Positions 53,760 through 63,184 are shown, counted from the stretch's first letter. The stretch is DNA of 64,000 nt from Halomonas fontilapidosi (GCF_014192285.1 NZ_JACHXQ010000009.1:62001-126000), one strand, 5' to 3'. The notes: a model not told the origin generated them from the sequence alone. Numbers and translations are program-made.

Positions 53760-55151
53760 TTAGACGCGACCTTCGAGCATGGCGTAGTAGGCGGGCTGCA
53801 GCAGGTAGTCTTTCAGCACCCAGGCCGCCCAGGACTCCTCCTTGGGATCGATGAAGGAGAAGGAGGGCAGGAAGGCCATGTCGTTGTCGTAACCGAACTC
53901 CACCAGCATGGCCTTGCCGATATCGGTGATCAGCGGGCAGGAGGTGTAGCCGTTGTGGCGGGCGGGTAGCGCCTGGCCTTGGAGCTGGGCCACCAGATTG
54001 GCCTCTACCACGGGTGCCTGAGCCTTGACGCTGGCGGCGGTCTTGTTGATCGGCGCCCCGATCACGTCGCCGATCCCGAACACCTCGGGGTAGTGGTTGT
54101 GCTGAAGGGTGTGAATGTCGGTATCCAGCCACTCGCCACGGAACGGCCCCAGCCGTGCGATGAGATCACTCTCGCGGATGAAGTCCGGCGCGCTCATGGG
54201 GGGCACCACATGGATGAAGTCGTAGTCCATCACTTCGGTCATTTCGCCCTCGCGACCGAACTCTTCCTGGCGAAGTTCGTGGTGGGACGTGAACTCGCTG
54301 GCCGGTCCAATGAAGGTGAACTCTGCCTGCTTTGCGCCGGGGTCAATGGCCGACAGCCGGTAATAGTGTCGACGCCGGATCCCCTCATCGTCGAAGCGTT
54401 GCTTGAGGAAGTCGTTGATCCAGGGCTGGCTGAACAAGGCCGTCCCGGGCGTCAGGTAGTCGAGATTGAAGGCGTCGCGTCGACCCGTGTCCTTGATGCG
54501 TGAGAGGGTGGTGAAGGCCATCTTGAGCGGCGCACCGGCGCACTTCACCGGGGTGGGCGCCGCGGTGAACAAGCCTTGACCGCCGCCTTGGCCGAGCCAT
54601 GTATCGATGGCATCGCGGGTCCGGGTGGCGGCCTCGAGGCTGGTGTAGACGCTGCCGATGCCATGACGGCCGATCAGCTCGGGTGACATGCCGTCGATCA
54701 GGTGATAGTTGAGTTGCAGGCCGGTGGCGACCACCAGGAAGTCGTACTCGGCAACACTGCCGTCCGCCAGCGAGACTCGGCGCAGCTCGGCGTCGACGCC
54801 CACGGCGGGCTGGCGTATCCAGTCGATGCCGCGGGGCATGAAGTCGGCGTTGGCGCGCAGGGTTCTGTCGGGTTGCCACACCCCGGCGGCGACCAGGGTC
54901 CAACCGGGTTGGTAGTGGTGAAGCTCGCGGGGTTCCACCACCGTGATGCGGGCGCCGGAGAGGCGCATGGCCAGGCGATTCGCCATGGCCATGCCAGCCG
55001 CGCCGCCGCCGAGGATGACGATGCGTGCCTGCGTCGTGACGGTGTTGGCCGCGAGGCCGGTCAGTGGCACAAGACCGGCGGCGCCGGCACCGATGCCCAG
55101 CTTGAGTAGCTGGCGACGGCCTAACCGGGGGGATTCGAGGTGGCGTGTCAT
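53760..55151 (-). CDS. Exported sulfide:quinone oxidoreductase / FCSD-type flavoprotein
   Basis: A 463-residue flavoprotein with a Tat signal (GRRQLLKLGIGAGAAGL) and the FAD motif ARIVILGGGAAGMAMANRL. It contains exactly two cysteines, C204 (PVKCAGAP) and C405 (YTSCPLIT), matching the redox-active pair of sulfide:quinone oxidoreductases, plus the usual VFGIGDVI and INKTAASVKAQA segments. It should oxidise sulfide (or a related reduced sulfur compound) in the periplasm and pass electrons to quinone or a cytochrome. ATG 55151 with GGAG. The 115-residue membrane protein follows. Confidence 0.85.
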   Translation of the reverse strand: MTRHLESPRLGRRQLLKLGIGAGAAGLVPLTGLAANTVTTQARIVILGGGAAGMAMANRLAMRLSGARITVVEPRELHHYQPGWTLVAAGVWQPDRTLRANADFMPRGIDWIRQPAVGVDAELRRVSLADGSVAEYDFLVVATGLQLNYHLIDGMSPELIGRHGIGSVYTSLEAATRTRDAIDTWLGQGGGQGLFTAAPTPVKCAGAPLKMAFTTLSRIKDTGRRDAFNLDYLTPGTALFSQPWINDFLKQRFDDEGIRRRHYYRLSAIDPGAKQAEFTFIGPASEFTSHHELRQEEFGREGEMTEVMDYDFIHVVPPMSAPDFIRESDLIARLGPFRGEWLDTDIHTLQHNHYPEVFGIGDVIGAPINKTAASVKAQAPVVEANLVAQLQGQALPARHNGYTSCPLITDIGKAMLVEFGYDNDMAFLPSFSFIDPKEESWAAWVLKDYLLQPAYYAMLEGRV

Positions 55152-55290
55152 GGCAGGACTCCTGCGCAATGTCGGGGCAGTTAATGCGTTATATGCTTAT
55201 AATCCTAATTTTTATCTTAGCCTCGCCCTGCCGGTACTTCCTCCTTTGACATGCGTCCTCTTGACGCAGATCACGACGCGGGATGAAACG

Positions 55291-55322
55291 ACGACGGCCA
55301 CCGCCGAAGCGGTGGCCGTCGT
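55291..55322 (-). terminator. Terminator of the dehydrogenase gene
   Basis: ACGACGGCCACCGC-CGAA-GCGGTGGCCGTCGT is a perfect 14-base stem with a stable loop, 22 bases past the stop. On the minus strand it is followed by CGTTTCATCC, a weak U-tract. Confidence 0.8.
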
Positions 55323-55343
55323 GTATCGGGACGTTGACGTCGC

Positions 55344-56417
55344 TCAGCCGGCGAGGCGCTCGGCGATAGCGCGGCCCAGCGTCTCGGTGGTGCCATTGCC
55401 GCCGATATCCGGCGTCAGTGTCGCCTTGTCGCCCTCGCCAAGCACTGCCTCGAAGGCGTCAACGATAGCCTGGCTGGCTGCTGGGTGACCCAGGTGCTCG
55501 AGCATCATGGCGGCGGACCAGATCTGACCGATGGGGTTGGCGATGCCCTTGCCGGCGATGTCCGGGGCGCTGCCGTGCACCGGTTCGAAGAGGCTCGGGA
55601 AGGTGCCGTCCGGGTTGATGTTGGCCGAGGGCGCCACGCCGATGGTACCGGTGCAGGCCGGCCCGAGGTCGGAGAGGATGTCGCCGAACAGGTTGCTGGC
55701 CACCACCACGTCGAACCAGTCGGGGTGCATGACGAAGTTGGCGGCCAGGATATCGATATGGAACTGGTCCACCGACACTTGGGGGTAGTTCACGCCCACC
55801 GCCTTCACGCGCTCGTCCCACCAGGGCATGGTGATGGCAATGCCGTTGGACTTGGTGGCCGAGGTAAGCTTCTTGCGCGGGCGTGACTGGGCCAGTTCAT
55901 AGGCGTACTTCAGCACCCGGTCGACCCCGGTGCGGGTCATCACGGTCTCCTGGATCACCACCTCGCGCTCGGTGCCCTCGAACATCCTGCCGCCGACGCT
56001 GGAATACTCGCCCTCGGTGTTCTCGCGCACCACGTAGAAGTCGATATCGCCGGGTTTACGGTCCGCCAGTGGGCTCTTCACGCCGGGCAGCAGCTTGCAG
56101 GGGCGCAGGTTGACGTACTGGTCGAAGCGGCGACGGAACTGCAGCAGCGAGCCCCACAGCGAGACGTGGTCGGGCACCGTCTCCGGCCAGCCCACGGCGC
56201 CATAGAAGATGGCGTCGACGTCCTTGAGCTGCTCGAACCAGTCATCGGGCAGCATCTGGCCATGCGCGGCGTAGTAGTCGCAGCTGGCGAAGTCGAAGTG
56301 CTCGAGCGTCACGTCGATGCCGAAGCGCGTGGCGGCGGCCTCGAGGGCGCGCAGCCCCTCGGGCATCACCTCCTTGCCGATGCCGTCGCCGGGAATGACG
56401 GCGATGCGATGGGTCAT
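55344..56417 (-). CDS. D-malate / tartrate dehydrogenase
   Basis: A 357-residue beta-decarboxylating dehydrogenase of the TtuC/DmlA group: RIAVIPGDGIGKEVMPEGLR at the start, VVRENTEGEYSSVGGRMF, and VASNLFGDILSDLGPA with GSAPDIAGKGIANPIGQIWS near the C-terminus. Members oxidise D-malate or tartrate with NAD and Mn2+. 3-Isopropylmalate dehydrogenase is related, but no leu genes are nearby and the motifs fit the tartrate/malate group. ATG 56417 with AGGAGGAG. A divergent LysR gene is probably its regulator. Confidence 0.88.
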   Translation of the reverse strand: MTHRIAVIPGDGIGKEVMPEGLRALEAAATRFGIDVTLEHFDFASCDYYAAHGQMLPDDWFEQLKDVDAIFYGAVGWPETVPDHVSLWGSLLQFRRRFDQYVNLRPCKLLPGVKSPLADRKPGDIDFYVVRENTEGEYSSVGGRMFEGTEREVVIQETVMTRTGVDRVLKYAYELAQSRPRKKLTSATKSNGIAITMPWWDERVKAVGVNYPQVSVDQFHIDILAANFVMHPDWFDVVVASNLFGDILSDLGPACTGTIGVAPSANINPDGTFPSLFEPVHGSAPDIAGKGIANPIGQIWSAAMMLEHLGHPAASQAIVDAFEAVLGEGDKATLTPDIGGNGTTETLGRAIAERLAG

Positions 56418-56488
56418 GGAACTCCTCCTAGGGTGCATGGGTTTTCCGCCAGTCTAGTCCTGCACGAAAGAAAGATAATCGGGGTATC

Positions 56489-56507
56489 ATTCAACTTATT
56501 GTTGAGT
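56489..56507. promoter_or_regulatory. LysR-type operator candidate
   Basis: ATTCAAC-TTATT-GTTGAGT is an imperfect inverted repeat (six of seven bases) with the T-N11-A look of LysR sites. It lies in the 106-base gap between the divergent dehydrogenase and LysR genes. Confidence 0.5.
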
Positions 56508-56523
56508 AAAAGTAGAGAATGGT

Positions 56524-57474
56524 ATGGCGCCTCTCGATGACCTGGCCTTCTTCCGCCGCCTGGCCCATGCCGGCAGCCTCACCGCCACCGCCCGCGAGCT
56601 GGGCCTGTCGCTGTCGGCGGTGAGCAAGCGCCTCAAGCAGCTCGAGGCCCGGCTGGGCGTCGAGCTGGCCAGCCGCACCACCCGGCGCCTGACGCTGACA
56701 GCTGAGGGCGAGCGCTACCTGGCACGGGGCGGGATGATCCTCGAGGAGCTCAGCGAGCTCGAGGAATCCCTCGGTGAGCGTCGTGCCGAGCTCTCCGGCC
56801 CGCTCAGGGTCAACGCCACCTTCGGCTTCGGCCGCCGCCACGTGGCCCCGCTGCTCTCGACTTTCTGCCGCGACCATCCCGGCATCGAGGCGAGCCTGGA
56901 GCTCTCCGGTTTCCCGCTGAGCCTGGGCGACCAGGCCTTCGACATCGGCATCCGCGTCGGCGAGCCCCCGGACTCCCGGCTGGTGGCCCGCCGGATCCTG
57001 GCCAACCGTCGCGTGCTCTGCGCCGCCCCCGCCCGGGTGGCGACCCTGCCGCCGCTGCGCTCGCCGGCCGACCTCTCGGGGCAGGCGTGCCTGCTGCTGC
57101 GCGAGAACGACAGCGACTTCGCCGTGTGGCGCTTCCAGCGCCGCGATGACCCCGGGGTGGAGCAGGCGGTGAAGGTGGCCGGGCCGCTTACCAGTAACGA
57201 CGGCGAGGTGATCATGCGGCTGGCGCTGGAGGGGCACGGCATCGCGCTGCGCTCCTGGTGGGACGTGCACGACCACCTGGCCCGCGGTCGCCTGGTCGAG
57301 CTGCTGCCCGACTGGCAGGGAGTGCGCGCCGACTTCCATGCCGTTTATCGCCAGCACCGGCACGTGCCGGCACGTATCCGCGCCTACGTCACCTATCTTG
57401 AAGAGGAGATGGTCAGCCGCGTGCCACCCCGGCAGAATGACGCCACTGCGATCCGTGGAGAGACGTCCCCGTGA
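56524..57474 (+). CDS. LysR-family regulator, DmlR-like
   Basis: A 316-residue LysR protein. The N-terminal HTH begins APLDDLAFFRRLAHAGSLTATARELGLS and continues SLSAVSKRLKQLEARLG; the rest is a periplasmic-binding-protein-like effector domain (LSLGDQAFDIGIRVGEPPDS). It is divergent from the D-malate/tartrate dehydrogenase, so probably controls it. Weak ribosome site (GAGAATGGT). Its stop overlaps the next gene's GTG start. Confidence 0.9.
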   Translation: MAPLDDLAFFRRLAHAGSLTATARELGLSLSAVSKRLKQLEARLGVELASRTTRRLTLTAEGERYLARGGMILEELSELEESLGERRAELSGPLRVNATFGFGRRHVAPLLSTFCRDHPGIEASLELSGFPLSLGDQAFDIGIRVGEPPDSRLVARRILANRRVLCAAPARVATLPPLRSPADLSGQACLLLRENDSDFAVWRFQRRDDPGVEQAVKVAGPLTSNDGEVIMRLALEGHGIALRSWWDVHDHLARGRLVELLPDWQGVRADFHAVYRQHRHVPARIRAYVTYLEEEMVSRVPPRQNDATAIRGETSP

Positions 57475-58805
57475 ATGTGCTGATGTTCACCAACACCTAC
57501 CTGCCCATCGTCGGCGGGGTCAGCGAGTCAGTCCAGCGGCTCAAGCGCCAGCTGCAGGCCGCCGGCCACCGGGTGCTGGTGGTGGCGCCCCGTATGTCGG
57601 GGCAGCCCGAACACGAGACGGACGTGGTCAGGGTCGTCGCCATGCAGTACTTCAACGGCAGCGACTTCTCGCTGCCGGTGCCGATTCCCGGGCAGCTGCA
57701 CGAGGCGATCGAGGCCTTCGATCCCGACATCGTCCATGCCCACCACCCCTTCCTGCTCGGCGATACCGCGGCCCGGGCAGCCGAGACCTACGGCCTGCCC
57801 CTGATCTTTACCCATCACACCCTCTACGAGCACTACACCCATTACGTGCCCGGCGACTCGCCGCGCATGCAGCGCTTCGCGGTGGCGCTCGCCACCCAGT
57901 ACACCTGGCTGTGCGACGAGGTGATCGCGCCCAGCGAGAGCATTCGTGACCTGCTATTGGGGCGCGAGGCCAATCCCCGCATCAGCGTGGTGCCGAGCGG
58001 TGTGGATACTGCACGCTTTGCCAGCGGTGAGGGACAGCGCTGGCGCGACCGTCTCGGCATTCCGGCGTCCGCTTATGTGATTGGCCATCTGGGGCGCCTG
58101 GCGCTGGAGAAGAACCTGGCGTTCCTGGCCGAGGCGGTGGCCGAGACGCTGGTGTCCAAGCCCGATGCCCACTTCCTGGTGGTGGGCGAGGGCGAGGCCC
58201 GCGATGATATCCAGGCGTTGGCCAAGGCCCGGGGCGTGGCGGAGCGTTTGCACATCACCGGCCGCCTGCAGGGCCAGGCGCTGATCGATGCCTACCATGC
58301 CATGGACGTCTTCGCCTTCGCCTCCCATAGCGAGACCCAGGGCATGGTGGTGGCCGAGGCCATGGCCACGGGCCTGCCGGTGGTGGCGGTCGATGCCCCC
58401 GGCGTGCGTGAGGTGGTGGTCGATGGCCGCAACGGGCGGCTGCTCGCCGAGGACGACGTGGCCGCCATGGCTGAAGCGCTTGGGGCCCTGGCGGACCCCG
58501 AGATTCGCCGGCCGCTGGCCGAGGCTGCCCTCGAGACCGCGGCTGGTTATGACGAGGCGCGCTGTGCCGAGCGTTGCCTGGCGGTCTACCGCCGTGCCAT
58601 CGCCCGCGGTGGTCCCTTTACCCATGCCGACGAGGGGGGCTGGGAGCGGATGCGCTACCGGCTGGGGGCCGAGTGGCAGATGCTCTGCTATCGTGGCCGG
58701 CTGCTGCGCCACCTGGTGCAGGAGGAGTGGGAGCAGGAGCGTCCGGCCTGGTGGCCGGGCCATCGGGCGGAGGGCAAGCGCAAGAGTGAAGTCCCCCGGG
58801 AGTGA
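57471..58805 (+). CDS. Glycosyltransferase family 4 protein
   Basis: A 444-residue GT4 (GT-B fold) enzyme. The N-terminal half starts NVLMFTNTYLPIVGGVSESVQRLK, and the C-terminal half has the donor-site motif SHSETQGMVVAEAMATG with the EX7E pair and PVVAVDAPGVREVV. Relatives transfer sugars from nucleotide sugars to lipids such as diacylglycerol or phosphatidylinositol. GTG 57471 overlaps the LysR stop, with GTGGAGAGACG upstream. A TVP38-like membrane gene lies convergent downstream. Acceptor unknown. Confidence 0.88.
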   Translation: MNVLMFTNTYLPIVGGVSESVQRLKRQLQAAGHRVLVVAPRMSGQPEHETDVVRVVAMQYFNGSDFSLPVPIPGQLHEAIEAFDPDIVHAHHPFLLGDTAARAAETYGLPLIFTHHTLYEHYTHYVPGDSPRMQRFAVALATQYTWLCDEVIAPSESIRDLLLGREANPRISVVPSGVDTARFASGEGQRWRDRLGIPASAYVIGHLGRLALEKNLAFLAEAVAETLVSKPDAHFLVVGEGEARDDIQALAKARGVAERLHITGRLQGQALIDAYHAMDVFAFASHSETQGMVVAEAMATGLPVVAVDAPGVREVVVDGRNGRLLAEDDVAAMAEALGALADPEIRRPLAEAALETAAGYDEARCAERCLAVYRRAIARGGPFTHADEGGWERMRYRLGAEWQMLCYRGRLLRHLVQEEWEQERPAWWPGHRAEGKRKSEVPRE

Positions 58806-58812
58806 CGCCCGC

Positions 58813-59490
58813 TCAGCGGCGGCGGCGCCGGTCCGACCAGCGCTTGAGCCCGGCCAGCAGGGCGACCCCTGCCAGCAGGCCAGCGACGGCCCAGAGCAGT
58901 TCGCCGCGGCTCTCGGCAGTCGCCAGCTCGCCGAGTTGGCTGCCCAGCAGGGTGACCCCGGCAAGCCCCGGGACGATGCCCAGCAGCGAGCCGATCATGT
59001 AGTCGCGAAAGCGCAGGCGGAAGGCGCCGGCCATCATGTTGGTCAGGGTGAAGGGGGCCAGCGGCAGCAGGTTGATCAGGGTCATGGTGCGGATGCCACG
59101 TCCTGACAGGTAGCGCGAGAGACCGCGCAGGTGCCGGCCGCCATGGCGCATCAGCGCCTCGCGACCCAGCCGGCGGCCAACCCACCAGGTCAGCATCGAG
59201 GCCGCTAGGGTACCGGCCAGCGCGTAGGCAAAGCCCCACCAGGGCCCGAACAGCAGCCCGGTCAGGGCCACTAGCAGGCTGAGCGGGAACATCACCAGCG
59301 ACGCCCCGGCATAGACCGCCATCACCACCAGCACGGCCCAGGGCGCATCGCGCCAGGCCAGGGATCCCTGCACCAGGCGCTGCAGGGTGGCGACGGTGAG
59401 CAGGTCCTCGCTGGCCAGCCACTGCCAACCCACAGCCAGGCCGGCGAGCACGATGAGGGCGAGCAGCGGAAGCAGGAGCGGACGGGGCAT
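58813..59490 (-). CDS. TVP38/TMEM64-family (VTT-domain) membrane protein
   Basis: A 225-residue membrane protein with five or six helices. The VTT-domain segments are MFPLSLLVALTGLLFGPWWGFAYALAG, LSGRGIRTMTLINLLPLAPFTLTNMMAG and DYMIGSLLGIVPGLAGVTLLGSQLG. The family is related to DedA proteins and linked to lipid movement or membrane homeostasis. ATG 59490 is chosen; a longer frame continues upstream into mtfA with no plausible start. Substrate unknown. Confidence 0.85.
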   Translation of the reverse strand: MPRPLLLPLLALIVLAGLAVGWQWLASEDLLTVATLQRLVQGSLAWRDAPWAVLVVMAVYAGASLVMFPLSLLVALTGLLFGPWWGFAYALAGTLAASMLTWWVGRRLGREALMRHGGRHLRGLSRYLSGRGIRTMTLINLLPLAPFTLTNMMAGAFRLRFRDYMIGSLLGIVPGLAGVTLLGSQLGELATAESRGELLWAVAGLLAGVALLAGLKRWSDRRRRR

Positions 59491-59650
59491 GCTGGCGGGC
59501 GCCTTGGCGACTGATAAAGCGACAGCATAAGGGCTCGTCACCGTGTCGCCAATGGCGGCATGTTGGCGGGTTCCTTGGTCCGAGCTCCTCCATGAGATGT
59601 CCTGGTCACCCCGCAGCAGAGCTTCCCTTGGGGCAGATTCCATATAATGG

Positions 59651-60448
59651 CTAGCGGCCGCCAGCGGCCAGAGGATCCTGGCGAAAGTAGCGGCAGAGCA
59701 GTGCGTAGAGCTCGGAATAGGCGTCGTGGAGCACCCTGGGGGCGGTAAAGAAATATTCGCAGCAGACGGCGAAGCACTCGCCGGGGTGGGTGGCCGCGTA
59801 GTCGTCGATGGGCGTCGGCTGGCCAAGTGCCAGGCGCGACTGCAGGTCCTCCCAGACGCCCATGAAGACCCGGTACCACTCCCGGGGGTCGATCTCCCGG
59901 GGTAGCGGCGGAAAGCCGTCGACGTCCAGGGAGTTGCCCAGGTCGAGCTTGTGGGCCAGCTCGTGGATCAGCACGTTGAAGCCGGTGAAGTCGCCGCTCG
60001 CCATCAGGTCGGGAAAGGAGACCACCACCGGCCCCTGGGAGGACGTCTCGCCGGCGCGCTCGTCGACATACTCATGGACCACGCCAGCCTCGTCCATCTC
60101 CTCCACCTGGCGCTGGAAGGCCGATGGCAGGATCAGGATTTCGTGGACATTGGCGAAGGCCTCGCGATGTTCGTCCTCCTCCCAGCCCAGGGTCAGCAGG
60201 CAGGCCTGGGCCGCCATGGCCAGCTGGGCGGGCGGGTCAAAGTCGGTGGCCTCGGCGAGTTCAGGGTGCAGGCTCAGGCGCTTGGCATGCACGAACTGCC
60301 AGGCGCGATGACCGAGGCGCTCGGCCTGGTCGTCGGGCAGGGTGGCGAGCAGCGGCACGCGCTGCCGGGCCTCATGCCAGAGCGCCTCGGGGAAGGGGTG
60401 GCGCTCCTCGAAGCGCCGGCCCCCCAGGCGCAGCAGCCGCCCGAGCAT
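59651..60448 (-). CDS. mtfA: Zinc-dependent peptidase MtfA (M90)
   Basis: A 265-residue M90 peptidase with HELAHKLDLGNSLDVDG (metal ligands H162 and H166 and catalytic E163) and HPGECFAVCCEYFF, which carries the third ligand. In E. coli MtfA binds the Mlc repressor and affects ptsG expression. It starts four bases before the GNAT-nitrilase stop, with GGAGGAG inside that gene's end, so the two are co-transcribed. Length is normal. Confidence 0.92.
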   Translation of the reverse strand: MLGRLLRLGGRRFEERHPFPEALWHEARQRVPLLATLPDDQAERLGHRAWQFVHAKRLSLHPELAEATDFDPPAQLAMAAQACLLTLGWEEDEHREAFANVHEILILPSAFQRQVEEMDEAGVVHEYVDERAGETSSQGPVVVSFPDLMASGDFTGFNVLIHELAHKLDLGNSLDVDGFPPLPREIDPREWYRVFMGVWEDLQSRLALGQPTPIDDYAATHPGECFAVCCEYFFTAPRVLHDAYSELYALLCRYFRQDPLAAGGR

Positions 60449-60452
60449 GGCG

Positions 60453-62039
60453 TCAGCTCTCCTCCGGGTTGGCCCCGGATGGCCGGCCCCCGGACTTCCA
60501 GGACCAGTCTCGCCAGCGCAGGTCGAAGAGGTCCTTGCGGCGGTCCTTGAGGTTGGTCACCGAGCCCTCGGCGCGCACCACGGTCAGGCGGGTCAGGTCG
60601 AGGTCCGAGAACATGATCATCTCGGTGTTGGGCGTGGTCTCGGAGAGCACGGCATCGTGAGGGAAGGCGAAGTCCGAGGGCGAGAAGACCGACGACTGGG
60701 CGTACTGGATCTCCATGTTCTCGATGGAGGGCACGTTGCCGACGCTGCCGCACAGCACCACATAGCATTCGTTCTCGATGGCCCGGGCCTGGGCGCAGTG
60801 GCGTACCCGCAGATAGCCGTTCTTGGTGTCGGTCCAGAACGGCACGAAGAGGATGTCCATGTCCTGGTCGGCGAGCAGCCGCGAGAGCTCGGGAAATTCC
60901 ACGTCGTAGCAGATCTGGATACCCACTCGGCCGGCATCGGTCTGGAACACCAGCAGTTCGTCGCCGCCCTCGATCACCCAGTCGCGGCGCTCCTGGGGCG
61001 TGATATGCAGCTTGGCCTGGCGTTCGATGCTGCCATCGCGATGACAGAGGTAGGCGATGTTGTAGAGGCGATCGTCCTCGCCGGCCTCGATCATCGAGCC
61101 GGCAATGATGTTGATGTTGTAGGAGACCGCCATGCGTGACAGCTCGGTCTTGAACTGGTCGGTAAAGCCCGCCAGGAAGCGGATGGCGGCCATCTGGTCC
61201 TGCTGGGCGGCGCGGTCCTGCAGTCCCATCAGCGGGGCGTTGAACAGCTCCGGGAAGATCGCGAAATCGCTCTGGTAGTCGGCCAGGGCGTCGACGAAGT
61301 ACTCCACCTGCTGCAGCACCGACTCCACCGAGTCGAACTCGCGCATCTGCCATTGCACCGCGCCGACGCGAACCTGCGTAGGGCGGTTCTCCAGCACCCG
61401 TTCCGCCGGCTCGAAAAGGATGTTGTTCCACTCCAGCAGGGTGGCATAGCCCTGGGACTTCTCGTCCTCCGGCAGGTACTTGTGCAGCAGGCGCTTGACC
61501 TGGAAGTCGTTGGCCAGCTGGAAGGAGAGGATCGGGTCGTGGATCTCCTTGCGCGCCACCTTGTCGAGGTATTCGGCCGGAGAGAGCTCATGGGCATGCT
61601 CGTGGTACTGGGGGATACGCCCGCCGGCCAGTATGGCCCTCAGGTTCATGGAGCGGCACAGCTCCTTGCGCGCCTCGTAGAGGCGCCGGCCCAGCCGGTA
61701 GCCGCGATAGTCCGGATGGATCAGCACGTCGAGGCCGTACATGGCGTCGCCTTCCGGCTCGTTGAGGATCATCTCGCGCTTGCCGATCAGGTCGTCATAT
61801 TGATGGGGGTTGGAGAAGGTGTCGTAGTCCACCAGCGCAGTCAGCGCGACGCCGACGATGGTCTCGTCATCCTCGATGACGATCTGCCCATCGGGAAACT
61901 CCTTGATCAGCTTGTCGATGGTGGGCTTGGGCCAGGCGCCGCCGATGTCGTGATAGACCCGATCCATCAGCGACTGGAGCTGGGGGTAATCGCCCGGTTC
62001 CAGATTGCGCAGGTTGAGGTGAAGGTCGTCAGGGGCCAT
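60453..62039 (-). CDS. GNAT acetyltransferase - nitrilase fusion
   Basis: A 528-residue fusion. Residues about 1-205 are a GNAT domain (VLIHPDYRGYRLGRRLYEARKEL is the acetyl-CoA loop). From about 220 it is a carbon-nitrogen hydrolase with triad E264 (FPELF), K343 (RQAKLHITP) and C377 (GIQICYDVEFPEL). Such bifunctional proteins occur in several proteobacteria; the substrate is not known, although hydrolysis of an amide or nitrile linked to acetylation is likely. ATG 62039 with AAAGGA, preferred to ATG 62084. It precedes mtfA in one operon. Confidence 0.9.
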   Translation of the reverse strand: MAPDDLHLNLRNLEPGDYPQLQSLMDRVYHDIGGAWPKPTIDKLIKEFPDGQIVIEDDETIVGVALTALVDYDTFSNPHQYDDLIGKREMILNEPEGDAMYGLDVLIHPDYRGYRLGRRLYEARKELCRSMNLRAILAGGRIPQYHEHAHELSPAEYLDKVARKEIHDPILSFQLANDFQVKRLLHKYLPEDEKSQGYATLLEWNNILFEPAERVLENRPTQVRVGAVQWQMREFDSVESVLQQVEYFVDALADYQSDFAIFPELFNAPLMGLQDRAAQQDQMAAIRFLAGFTDQFKTELSRMAVSYNINIIAGSMIEAGEDDRLYNIAYLCHRDGSIERQAKLHITPQERRDWVIEGGDELLVFQTDAGRVGIQICYDVEFPELSRLLADQDMDILFVPFWTDTKNGYLRVRHCAQARAIENECYVVLCGSVGNVPSIENMEIQYAQSSVFSPSDFAFPHDAVLSETTPNTEMIMFSDLDLTRLTVVRAEGSVTNLKDRRKDLFDLRWRDWSWKSGGRPSGANPEES

Positions 62040-62086
62040 GGCGCGTCCTTTCTTCGGGTCAGGGGAATGCGTCGAGTCTACCATGC

Positions 62087-63007
62087 TCAGCGCGGGCCAC
62101 GGTCGAGGCGCGTCGCCCTCGCCGGGCGCGCTCCCAGCGGGCGAGTGAGGGTCTGCGCCATGATGACCCCCGCCAGCACCAGGGCACCGCCGGTGAGGTG
62201 GTAGAACGCGACCTGCTCACCGAGCCAGGCCATGGCGATCAGCGCGCTGAACACCGGCATCAGGTTGATGAAGATGCTTGCCTGGCTGGCGCCGATCTGG
62301 CGGATGGCGCGCATCCACAGAAAGGTGGTGATGATCGAGGCCGGAATGCCGGCGTAGAGGATCAGGCCGATATTGCTGCCGTCGACCGGGGTCATGGGGC
62401 CCATCAGCCAGGGAGGCAGCAGGAAGAGCACGGCGAAGATCACCTGGGCGTAGAGGAGTATCCAGGGCGGCAATTCCAGCGGCCAGCGCTTGAGCATCAC
62501 CCCGTAGAGGGCGTAACAGGTGGCGGCCACCACCATCAGCACATCGCCCCGGGCCACGCTCAGCTCGAGCAGCGAGAGGGGGTCGCCGTGCCCCAGCAGC
62601 ACCGCGACACCGATCAGGGCCAGCACCCCGCCCAGGGTGCCGCCCAGGCTCGGCGCCTCTCGCAGGATCAGTGCGCTGAGCAGCACGGTCAGCAGCGGCA
62701 CCATGGCGGCAAGAATGCCCATGTTGGTGGCCGAGGTGGTCTCGGCGGCGACGTAGGCGAGCCCCTGCCACAGGCCCATGCCCAGCAGGCCCAGCACAGC
62801 GAGTTTCGGCCACTCCCGACGAATCGTGGCGCGATGCTTCCACGCCGCCGGGGCCAGAAAGGGCGTCAGCACGGCGAGCGCCAGCAGCCAGCGCAGGAAG
62901 GCGATGCTGCTCGGGGCGATGCTGCCCACGGTGAGCTGGTTGATGGTCATGTTGCCCGACCAGATCAGCACGGCGCCTAGCGGGGGCAGGAAGGTGAGCA
63001 GCGGCAT
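62087..63007 (-). CDS. EamA-family (DMT) transporter
   Basis: A 306-residue membrane protein with ten hydrophobic helices in two EamA repeats (MPLLTFLPPLGAVLIWSGNM; LLYAQVIFAVLFLLPPWLMG). Most members export amino acids, nucleotides or other small metabolites. GAGGA before ATG 63007. Its stop lies 47 bases before the start of the GNAT-nitrilase gene; a shared transcript is possible. Substrate unknown. Confidence 0.85.
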   Translation of the reverse strand: MPLLTFLPPLGAVLIWSGNMTINQLTVGSIAPSSIAFLRWLLALAVLTPFLAPAAWKHRATIRREWPKLAVLGLLGMGLWQGLAYVAAETTSATNMGILAAMVPLLTVLLSALILREAPSLGGTLGGVLALIGVAVLLGHGDPLSLLELSVARGDVLMVVAATCYALYGVMLKRWPLELPPWILLYAQVIFAVLFLLPPWLMGPMTPVDGSNIGLILYAGIPASIITTFLWMRAIRQIGASQASIFINLMPVFSALIAMAWLGEQVAFYHLTGGALVLAGVIMAQTLTRPLGARPARATRLDRGPR

Positions 63008-63184
63008 GGTGTCCTCGGTACCTTGAGTCGGGGCCTCATGCGGTCATGGGCCGAAAAGAACCGCATGGTAAGCGGACGACCCTCGATATCCCACCCTGGC
63101 TGACGGTTGCGAAATGGCCTCGAGCCGTTAAGGTCAATAGAAGGCGCTGGTCTGCGCTGCTCACCATCAACCAGGAGAGGCAAC

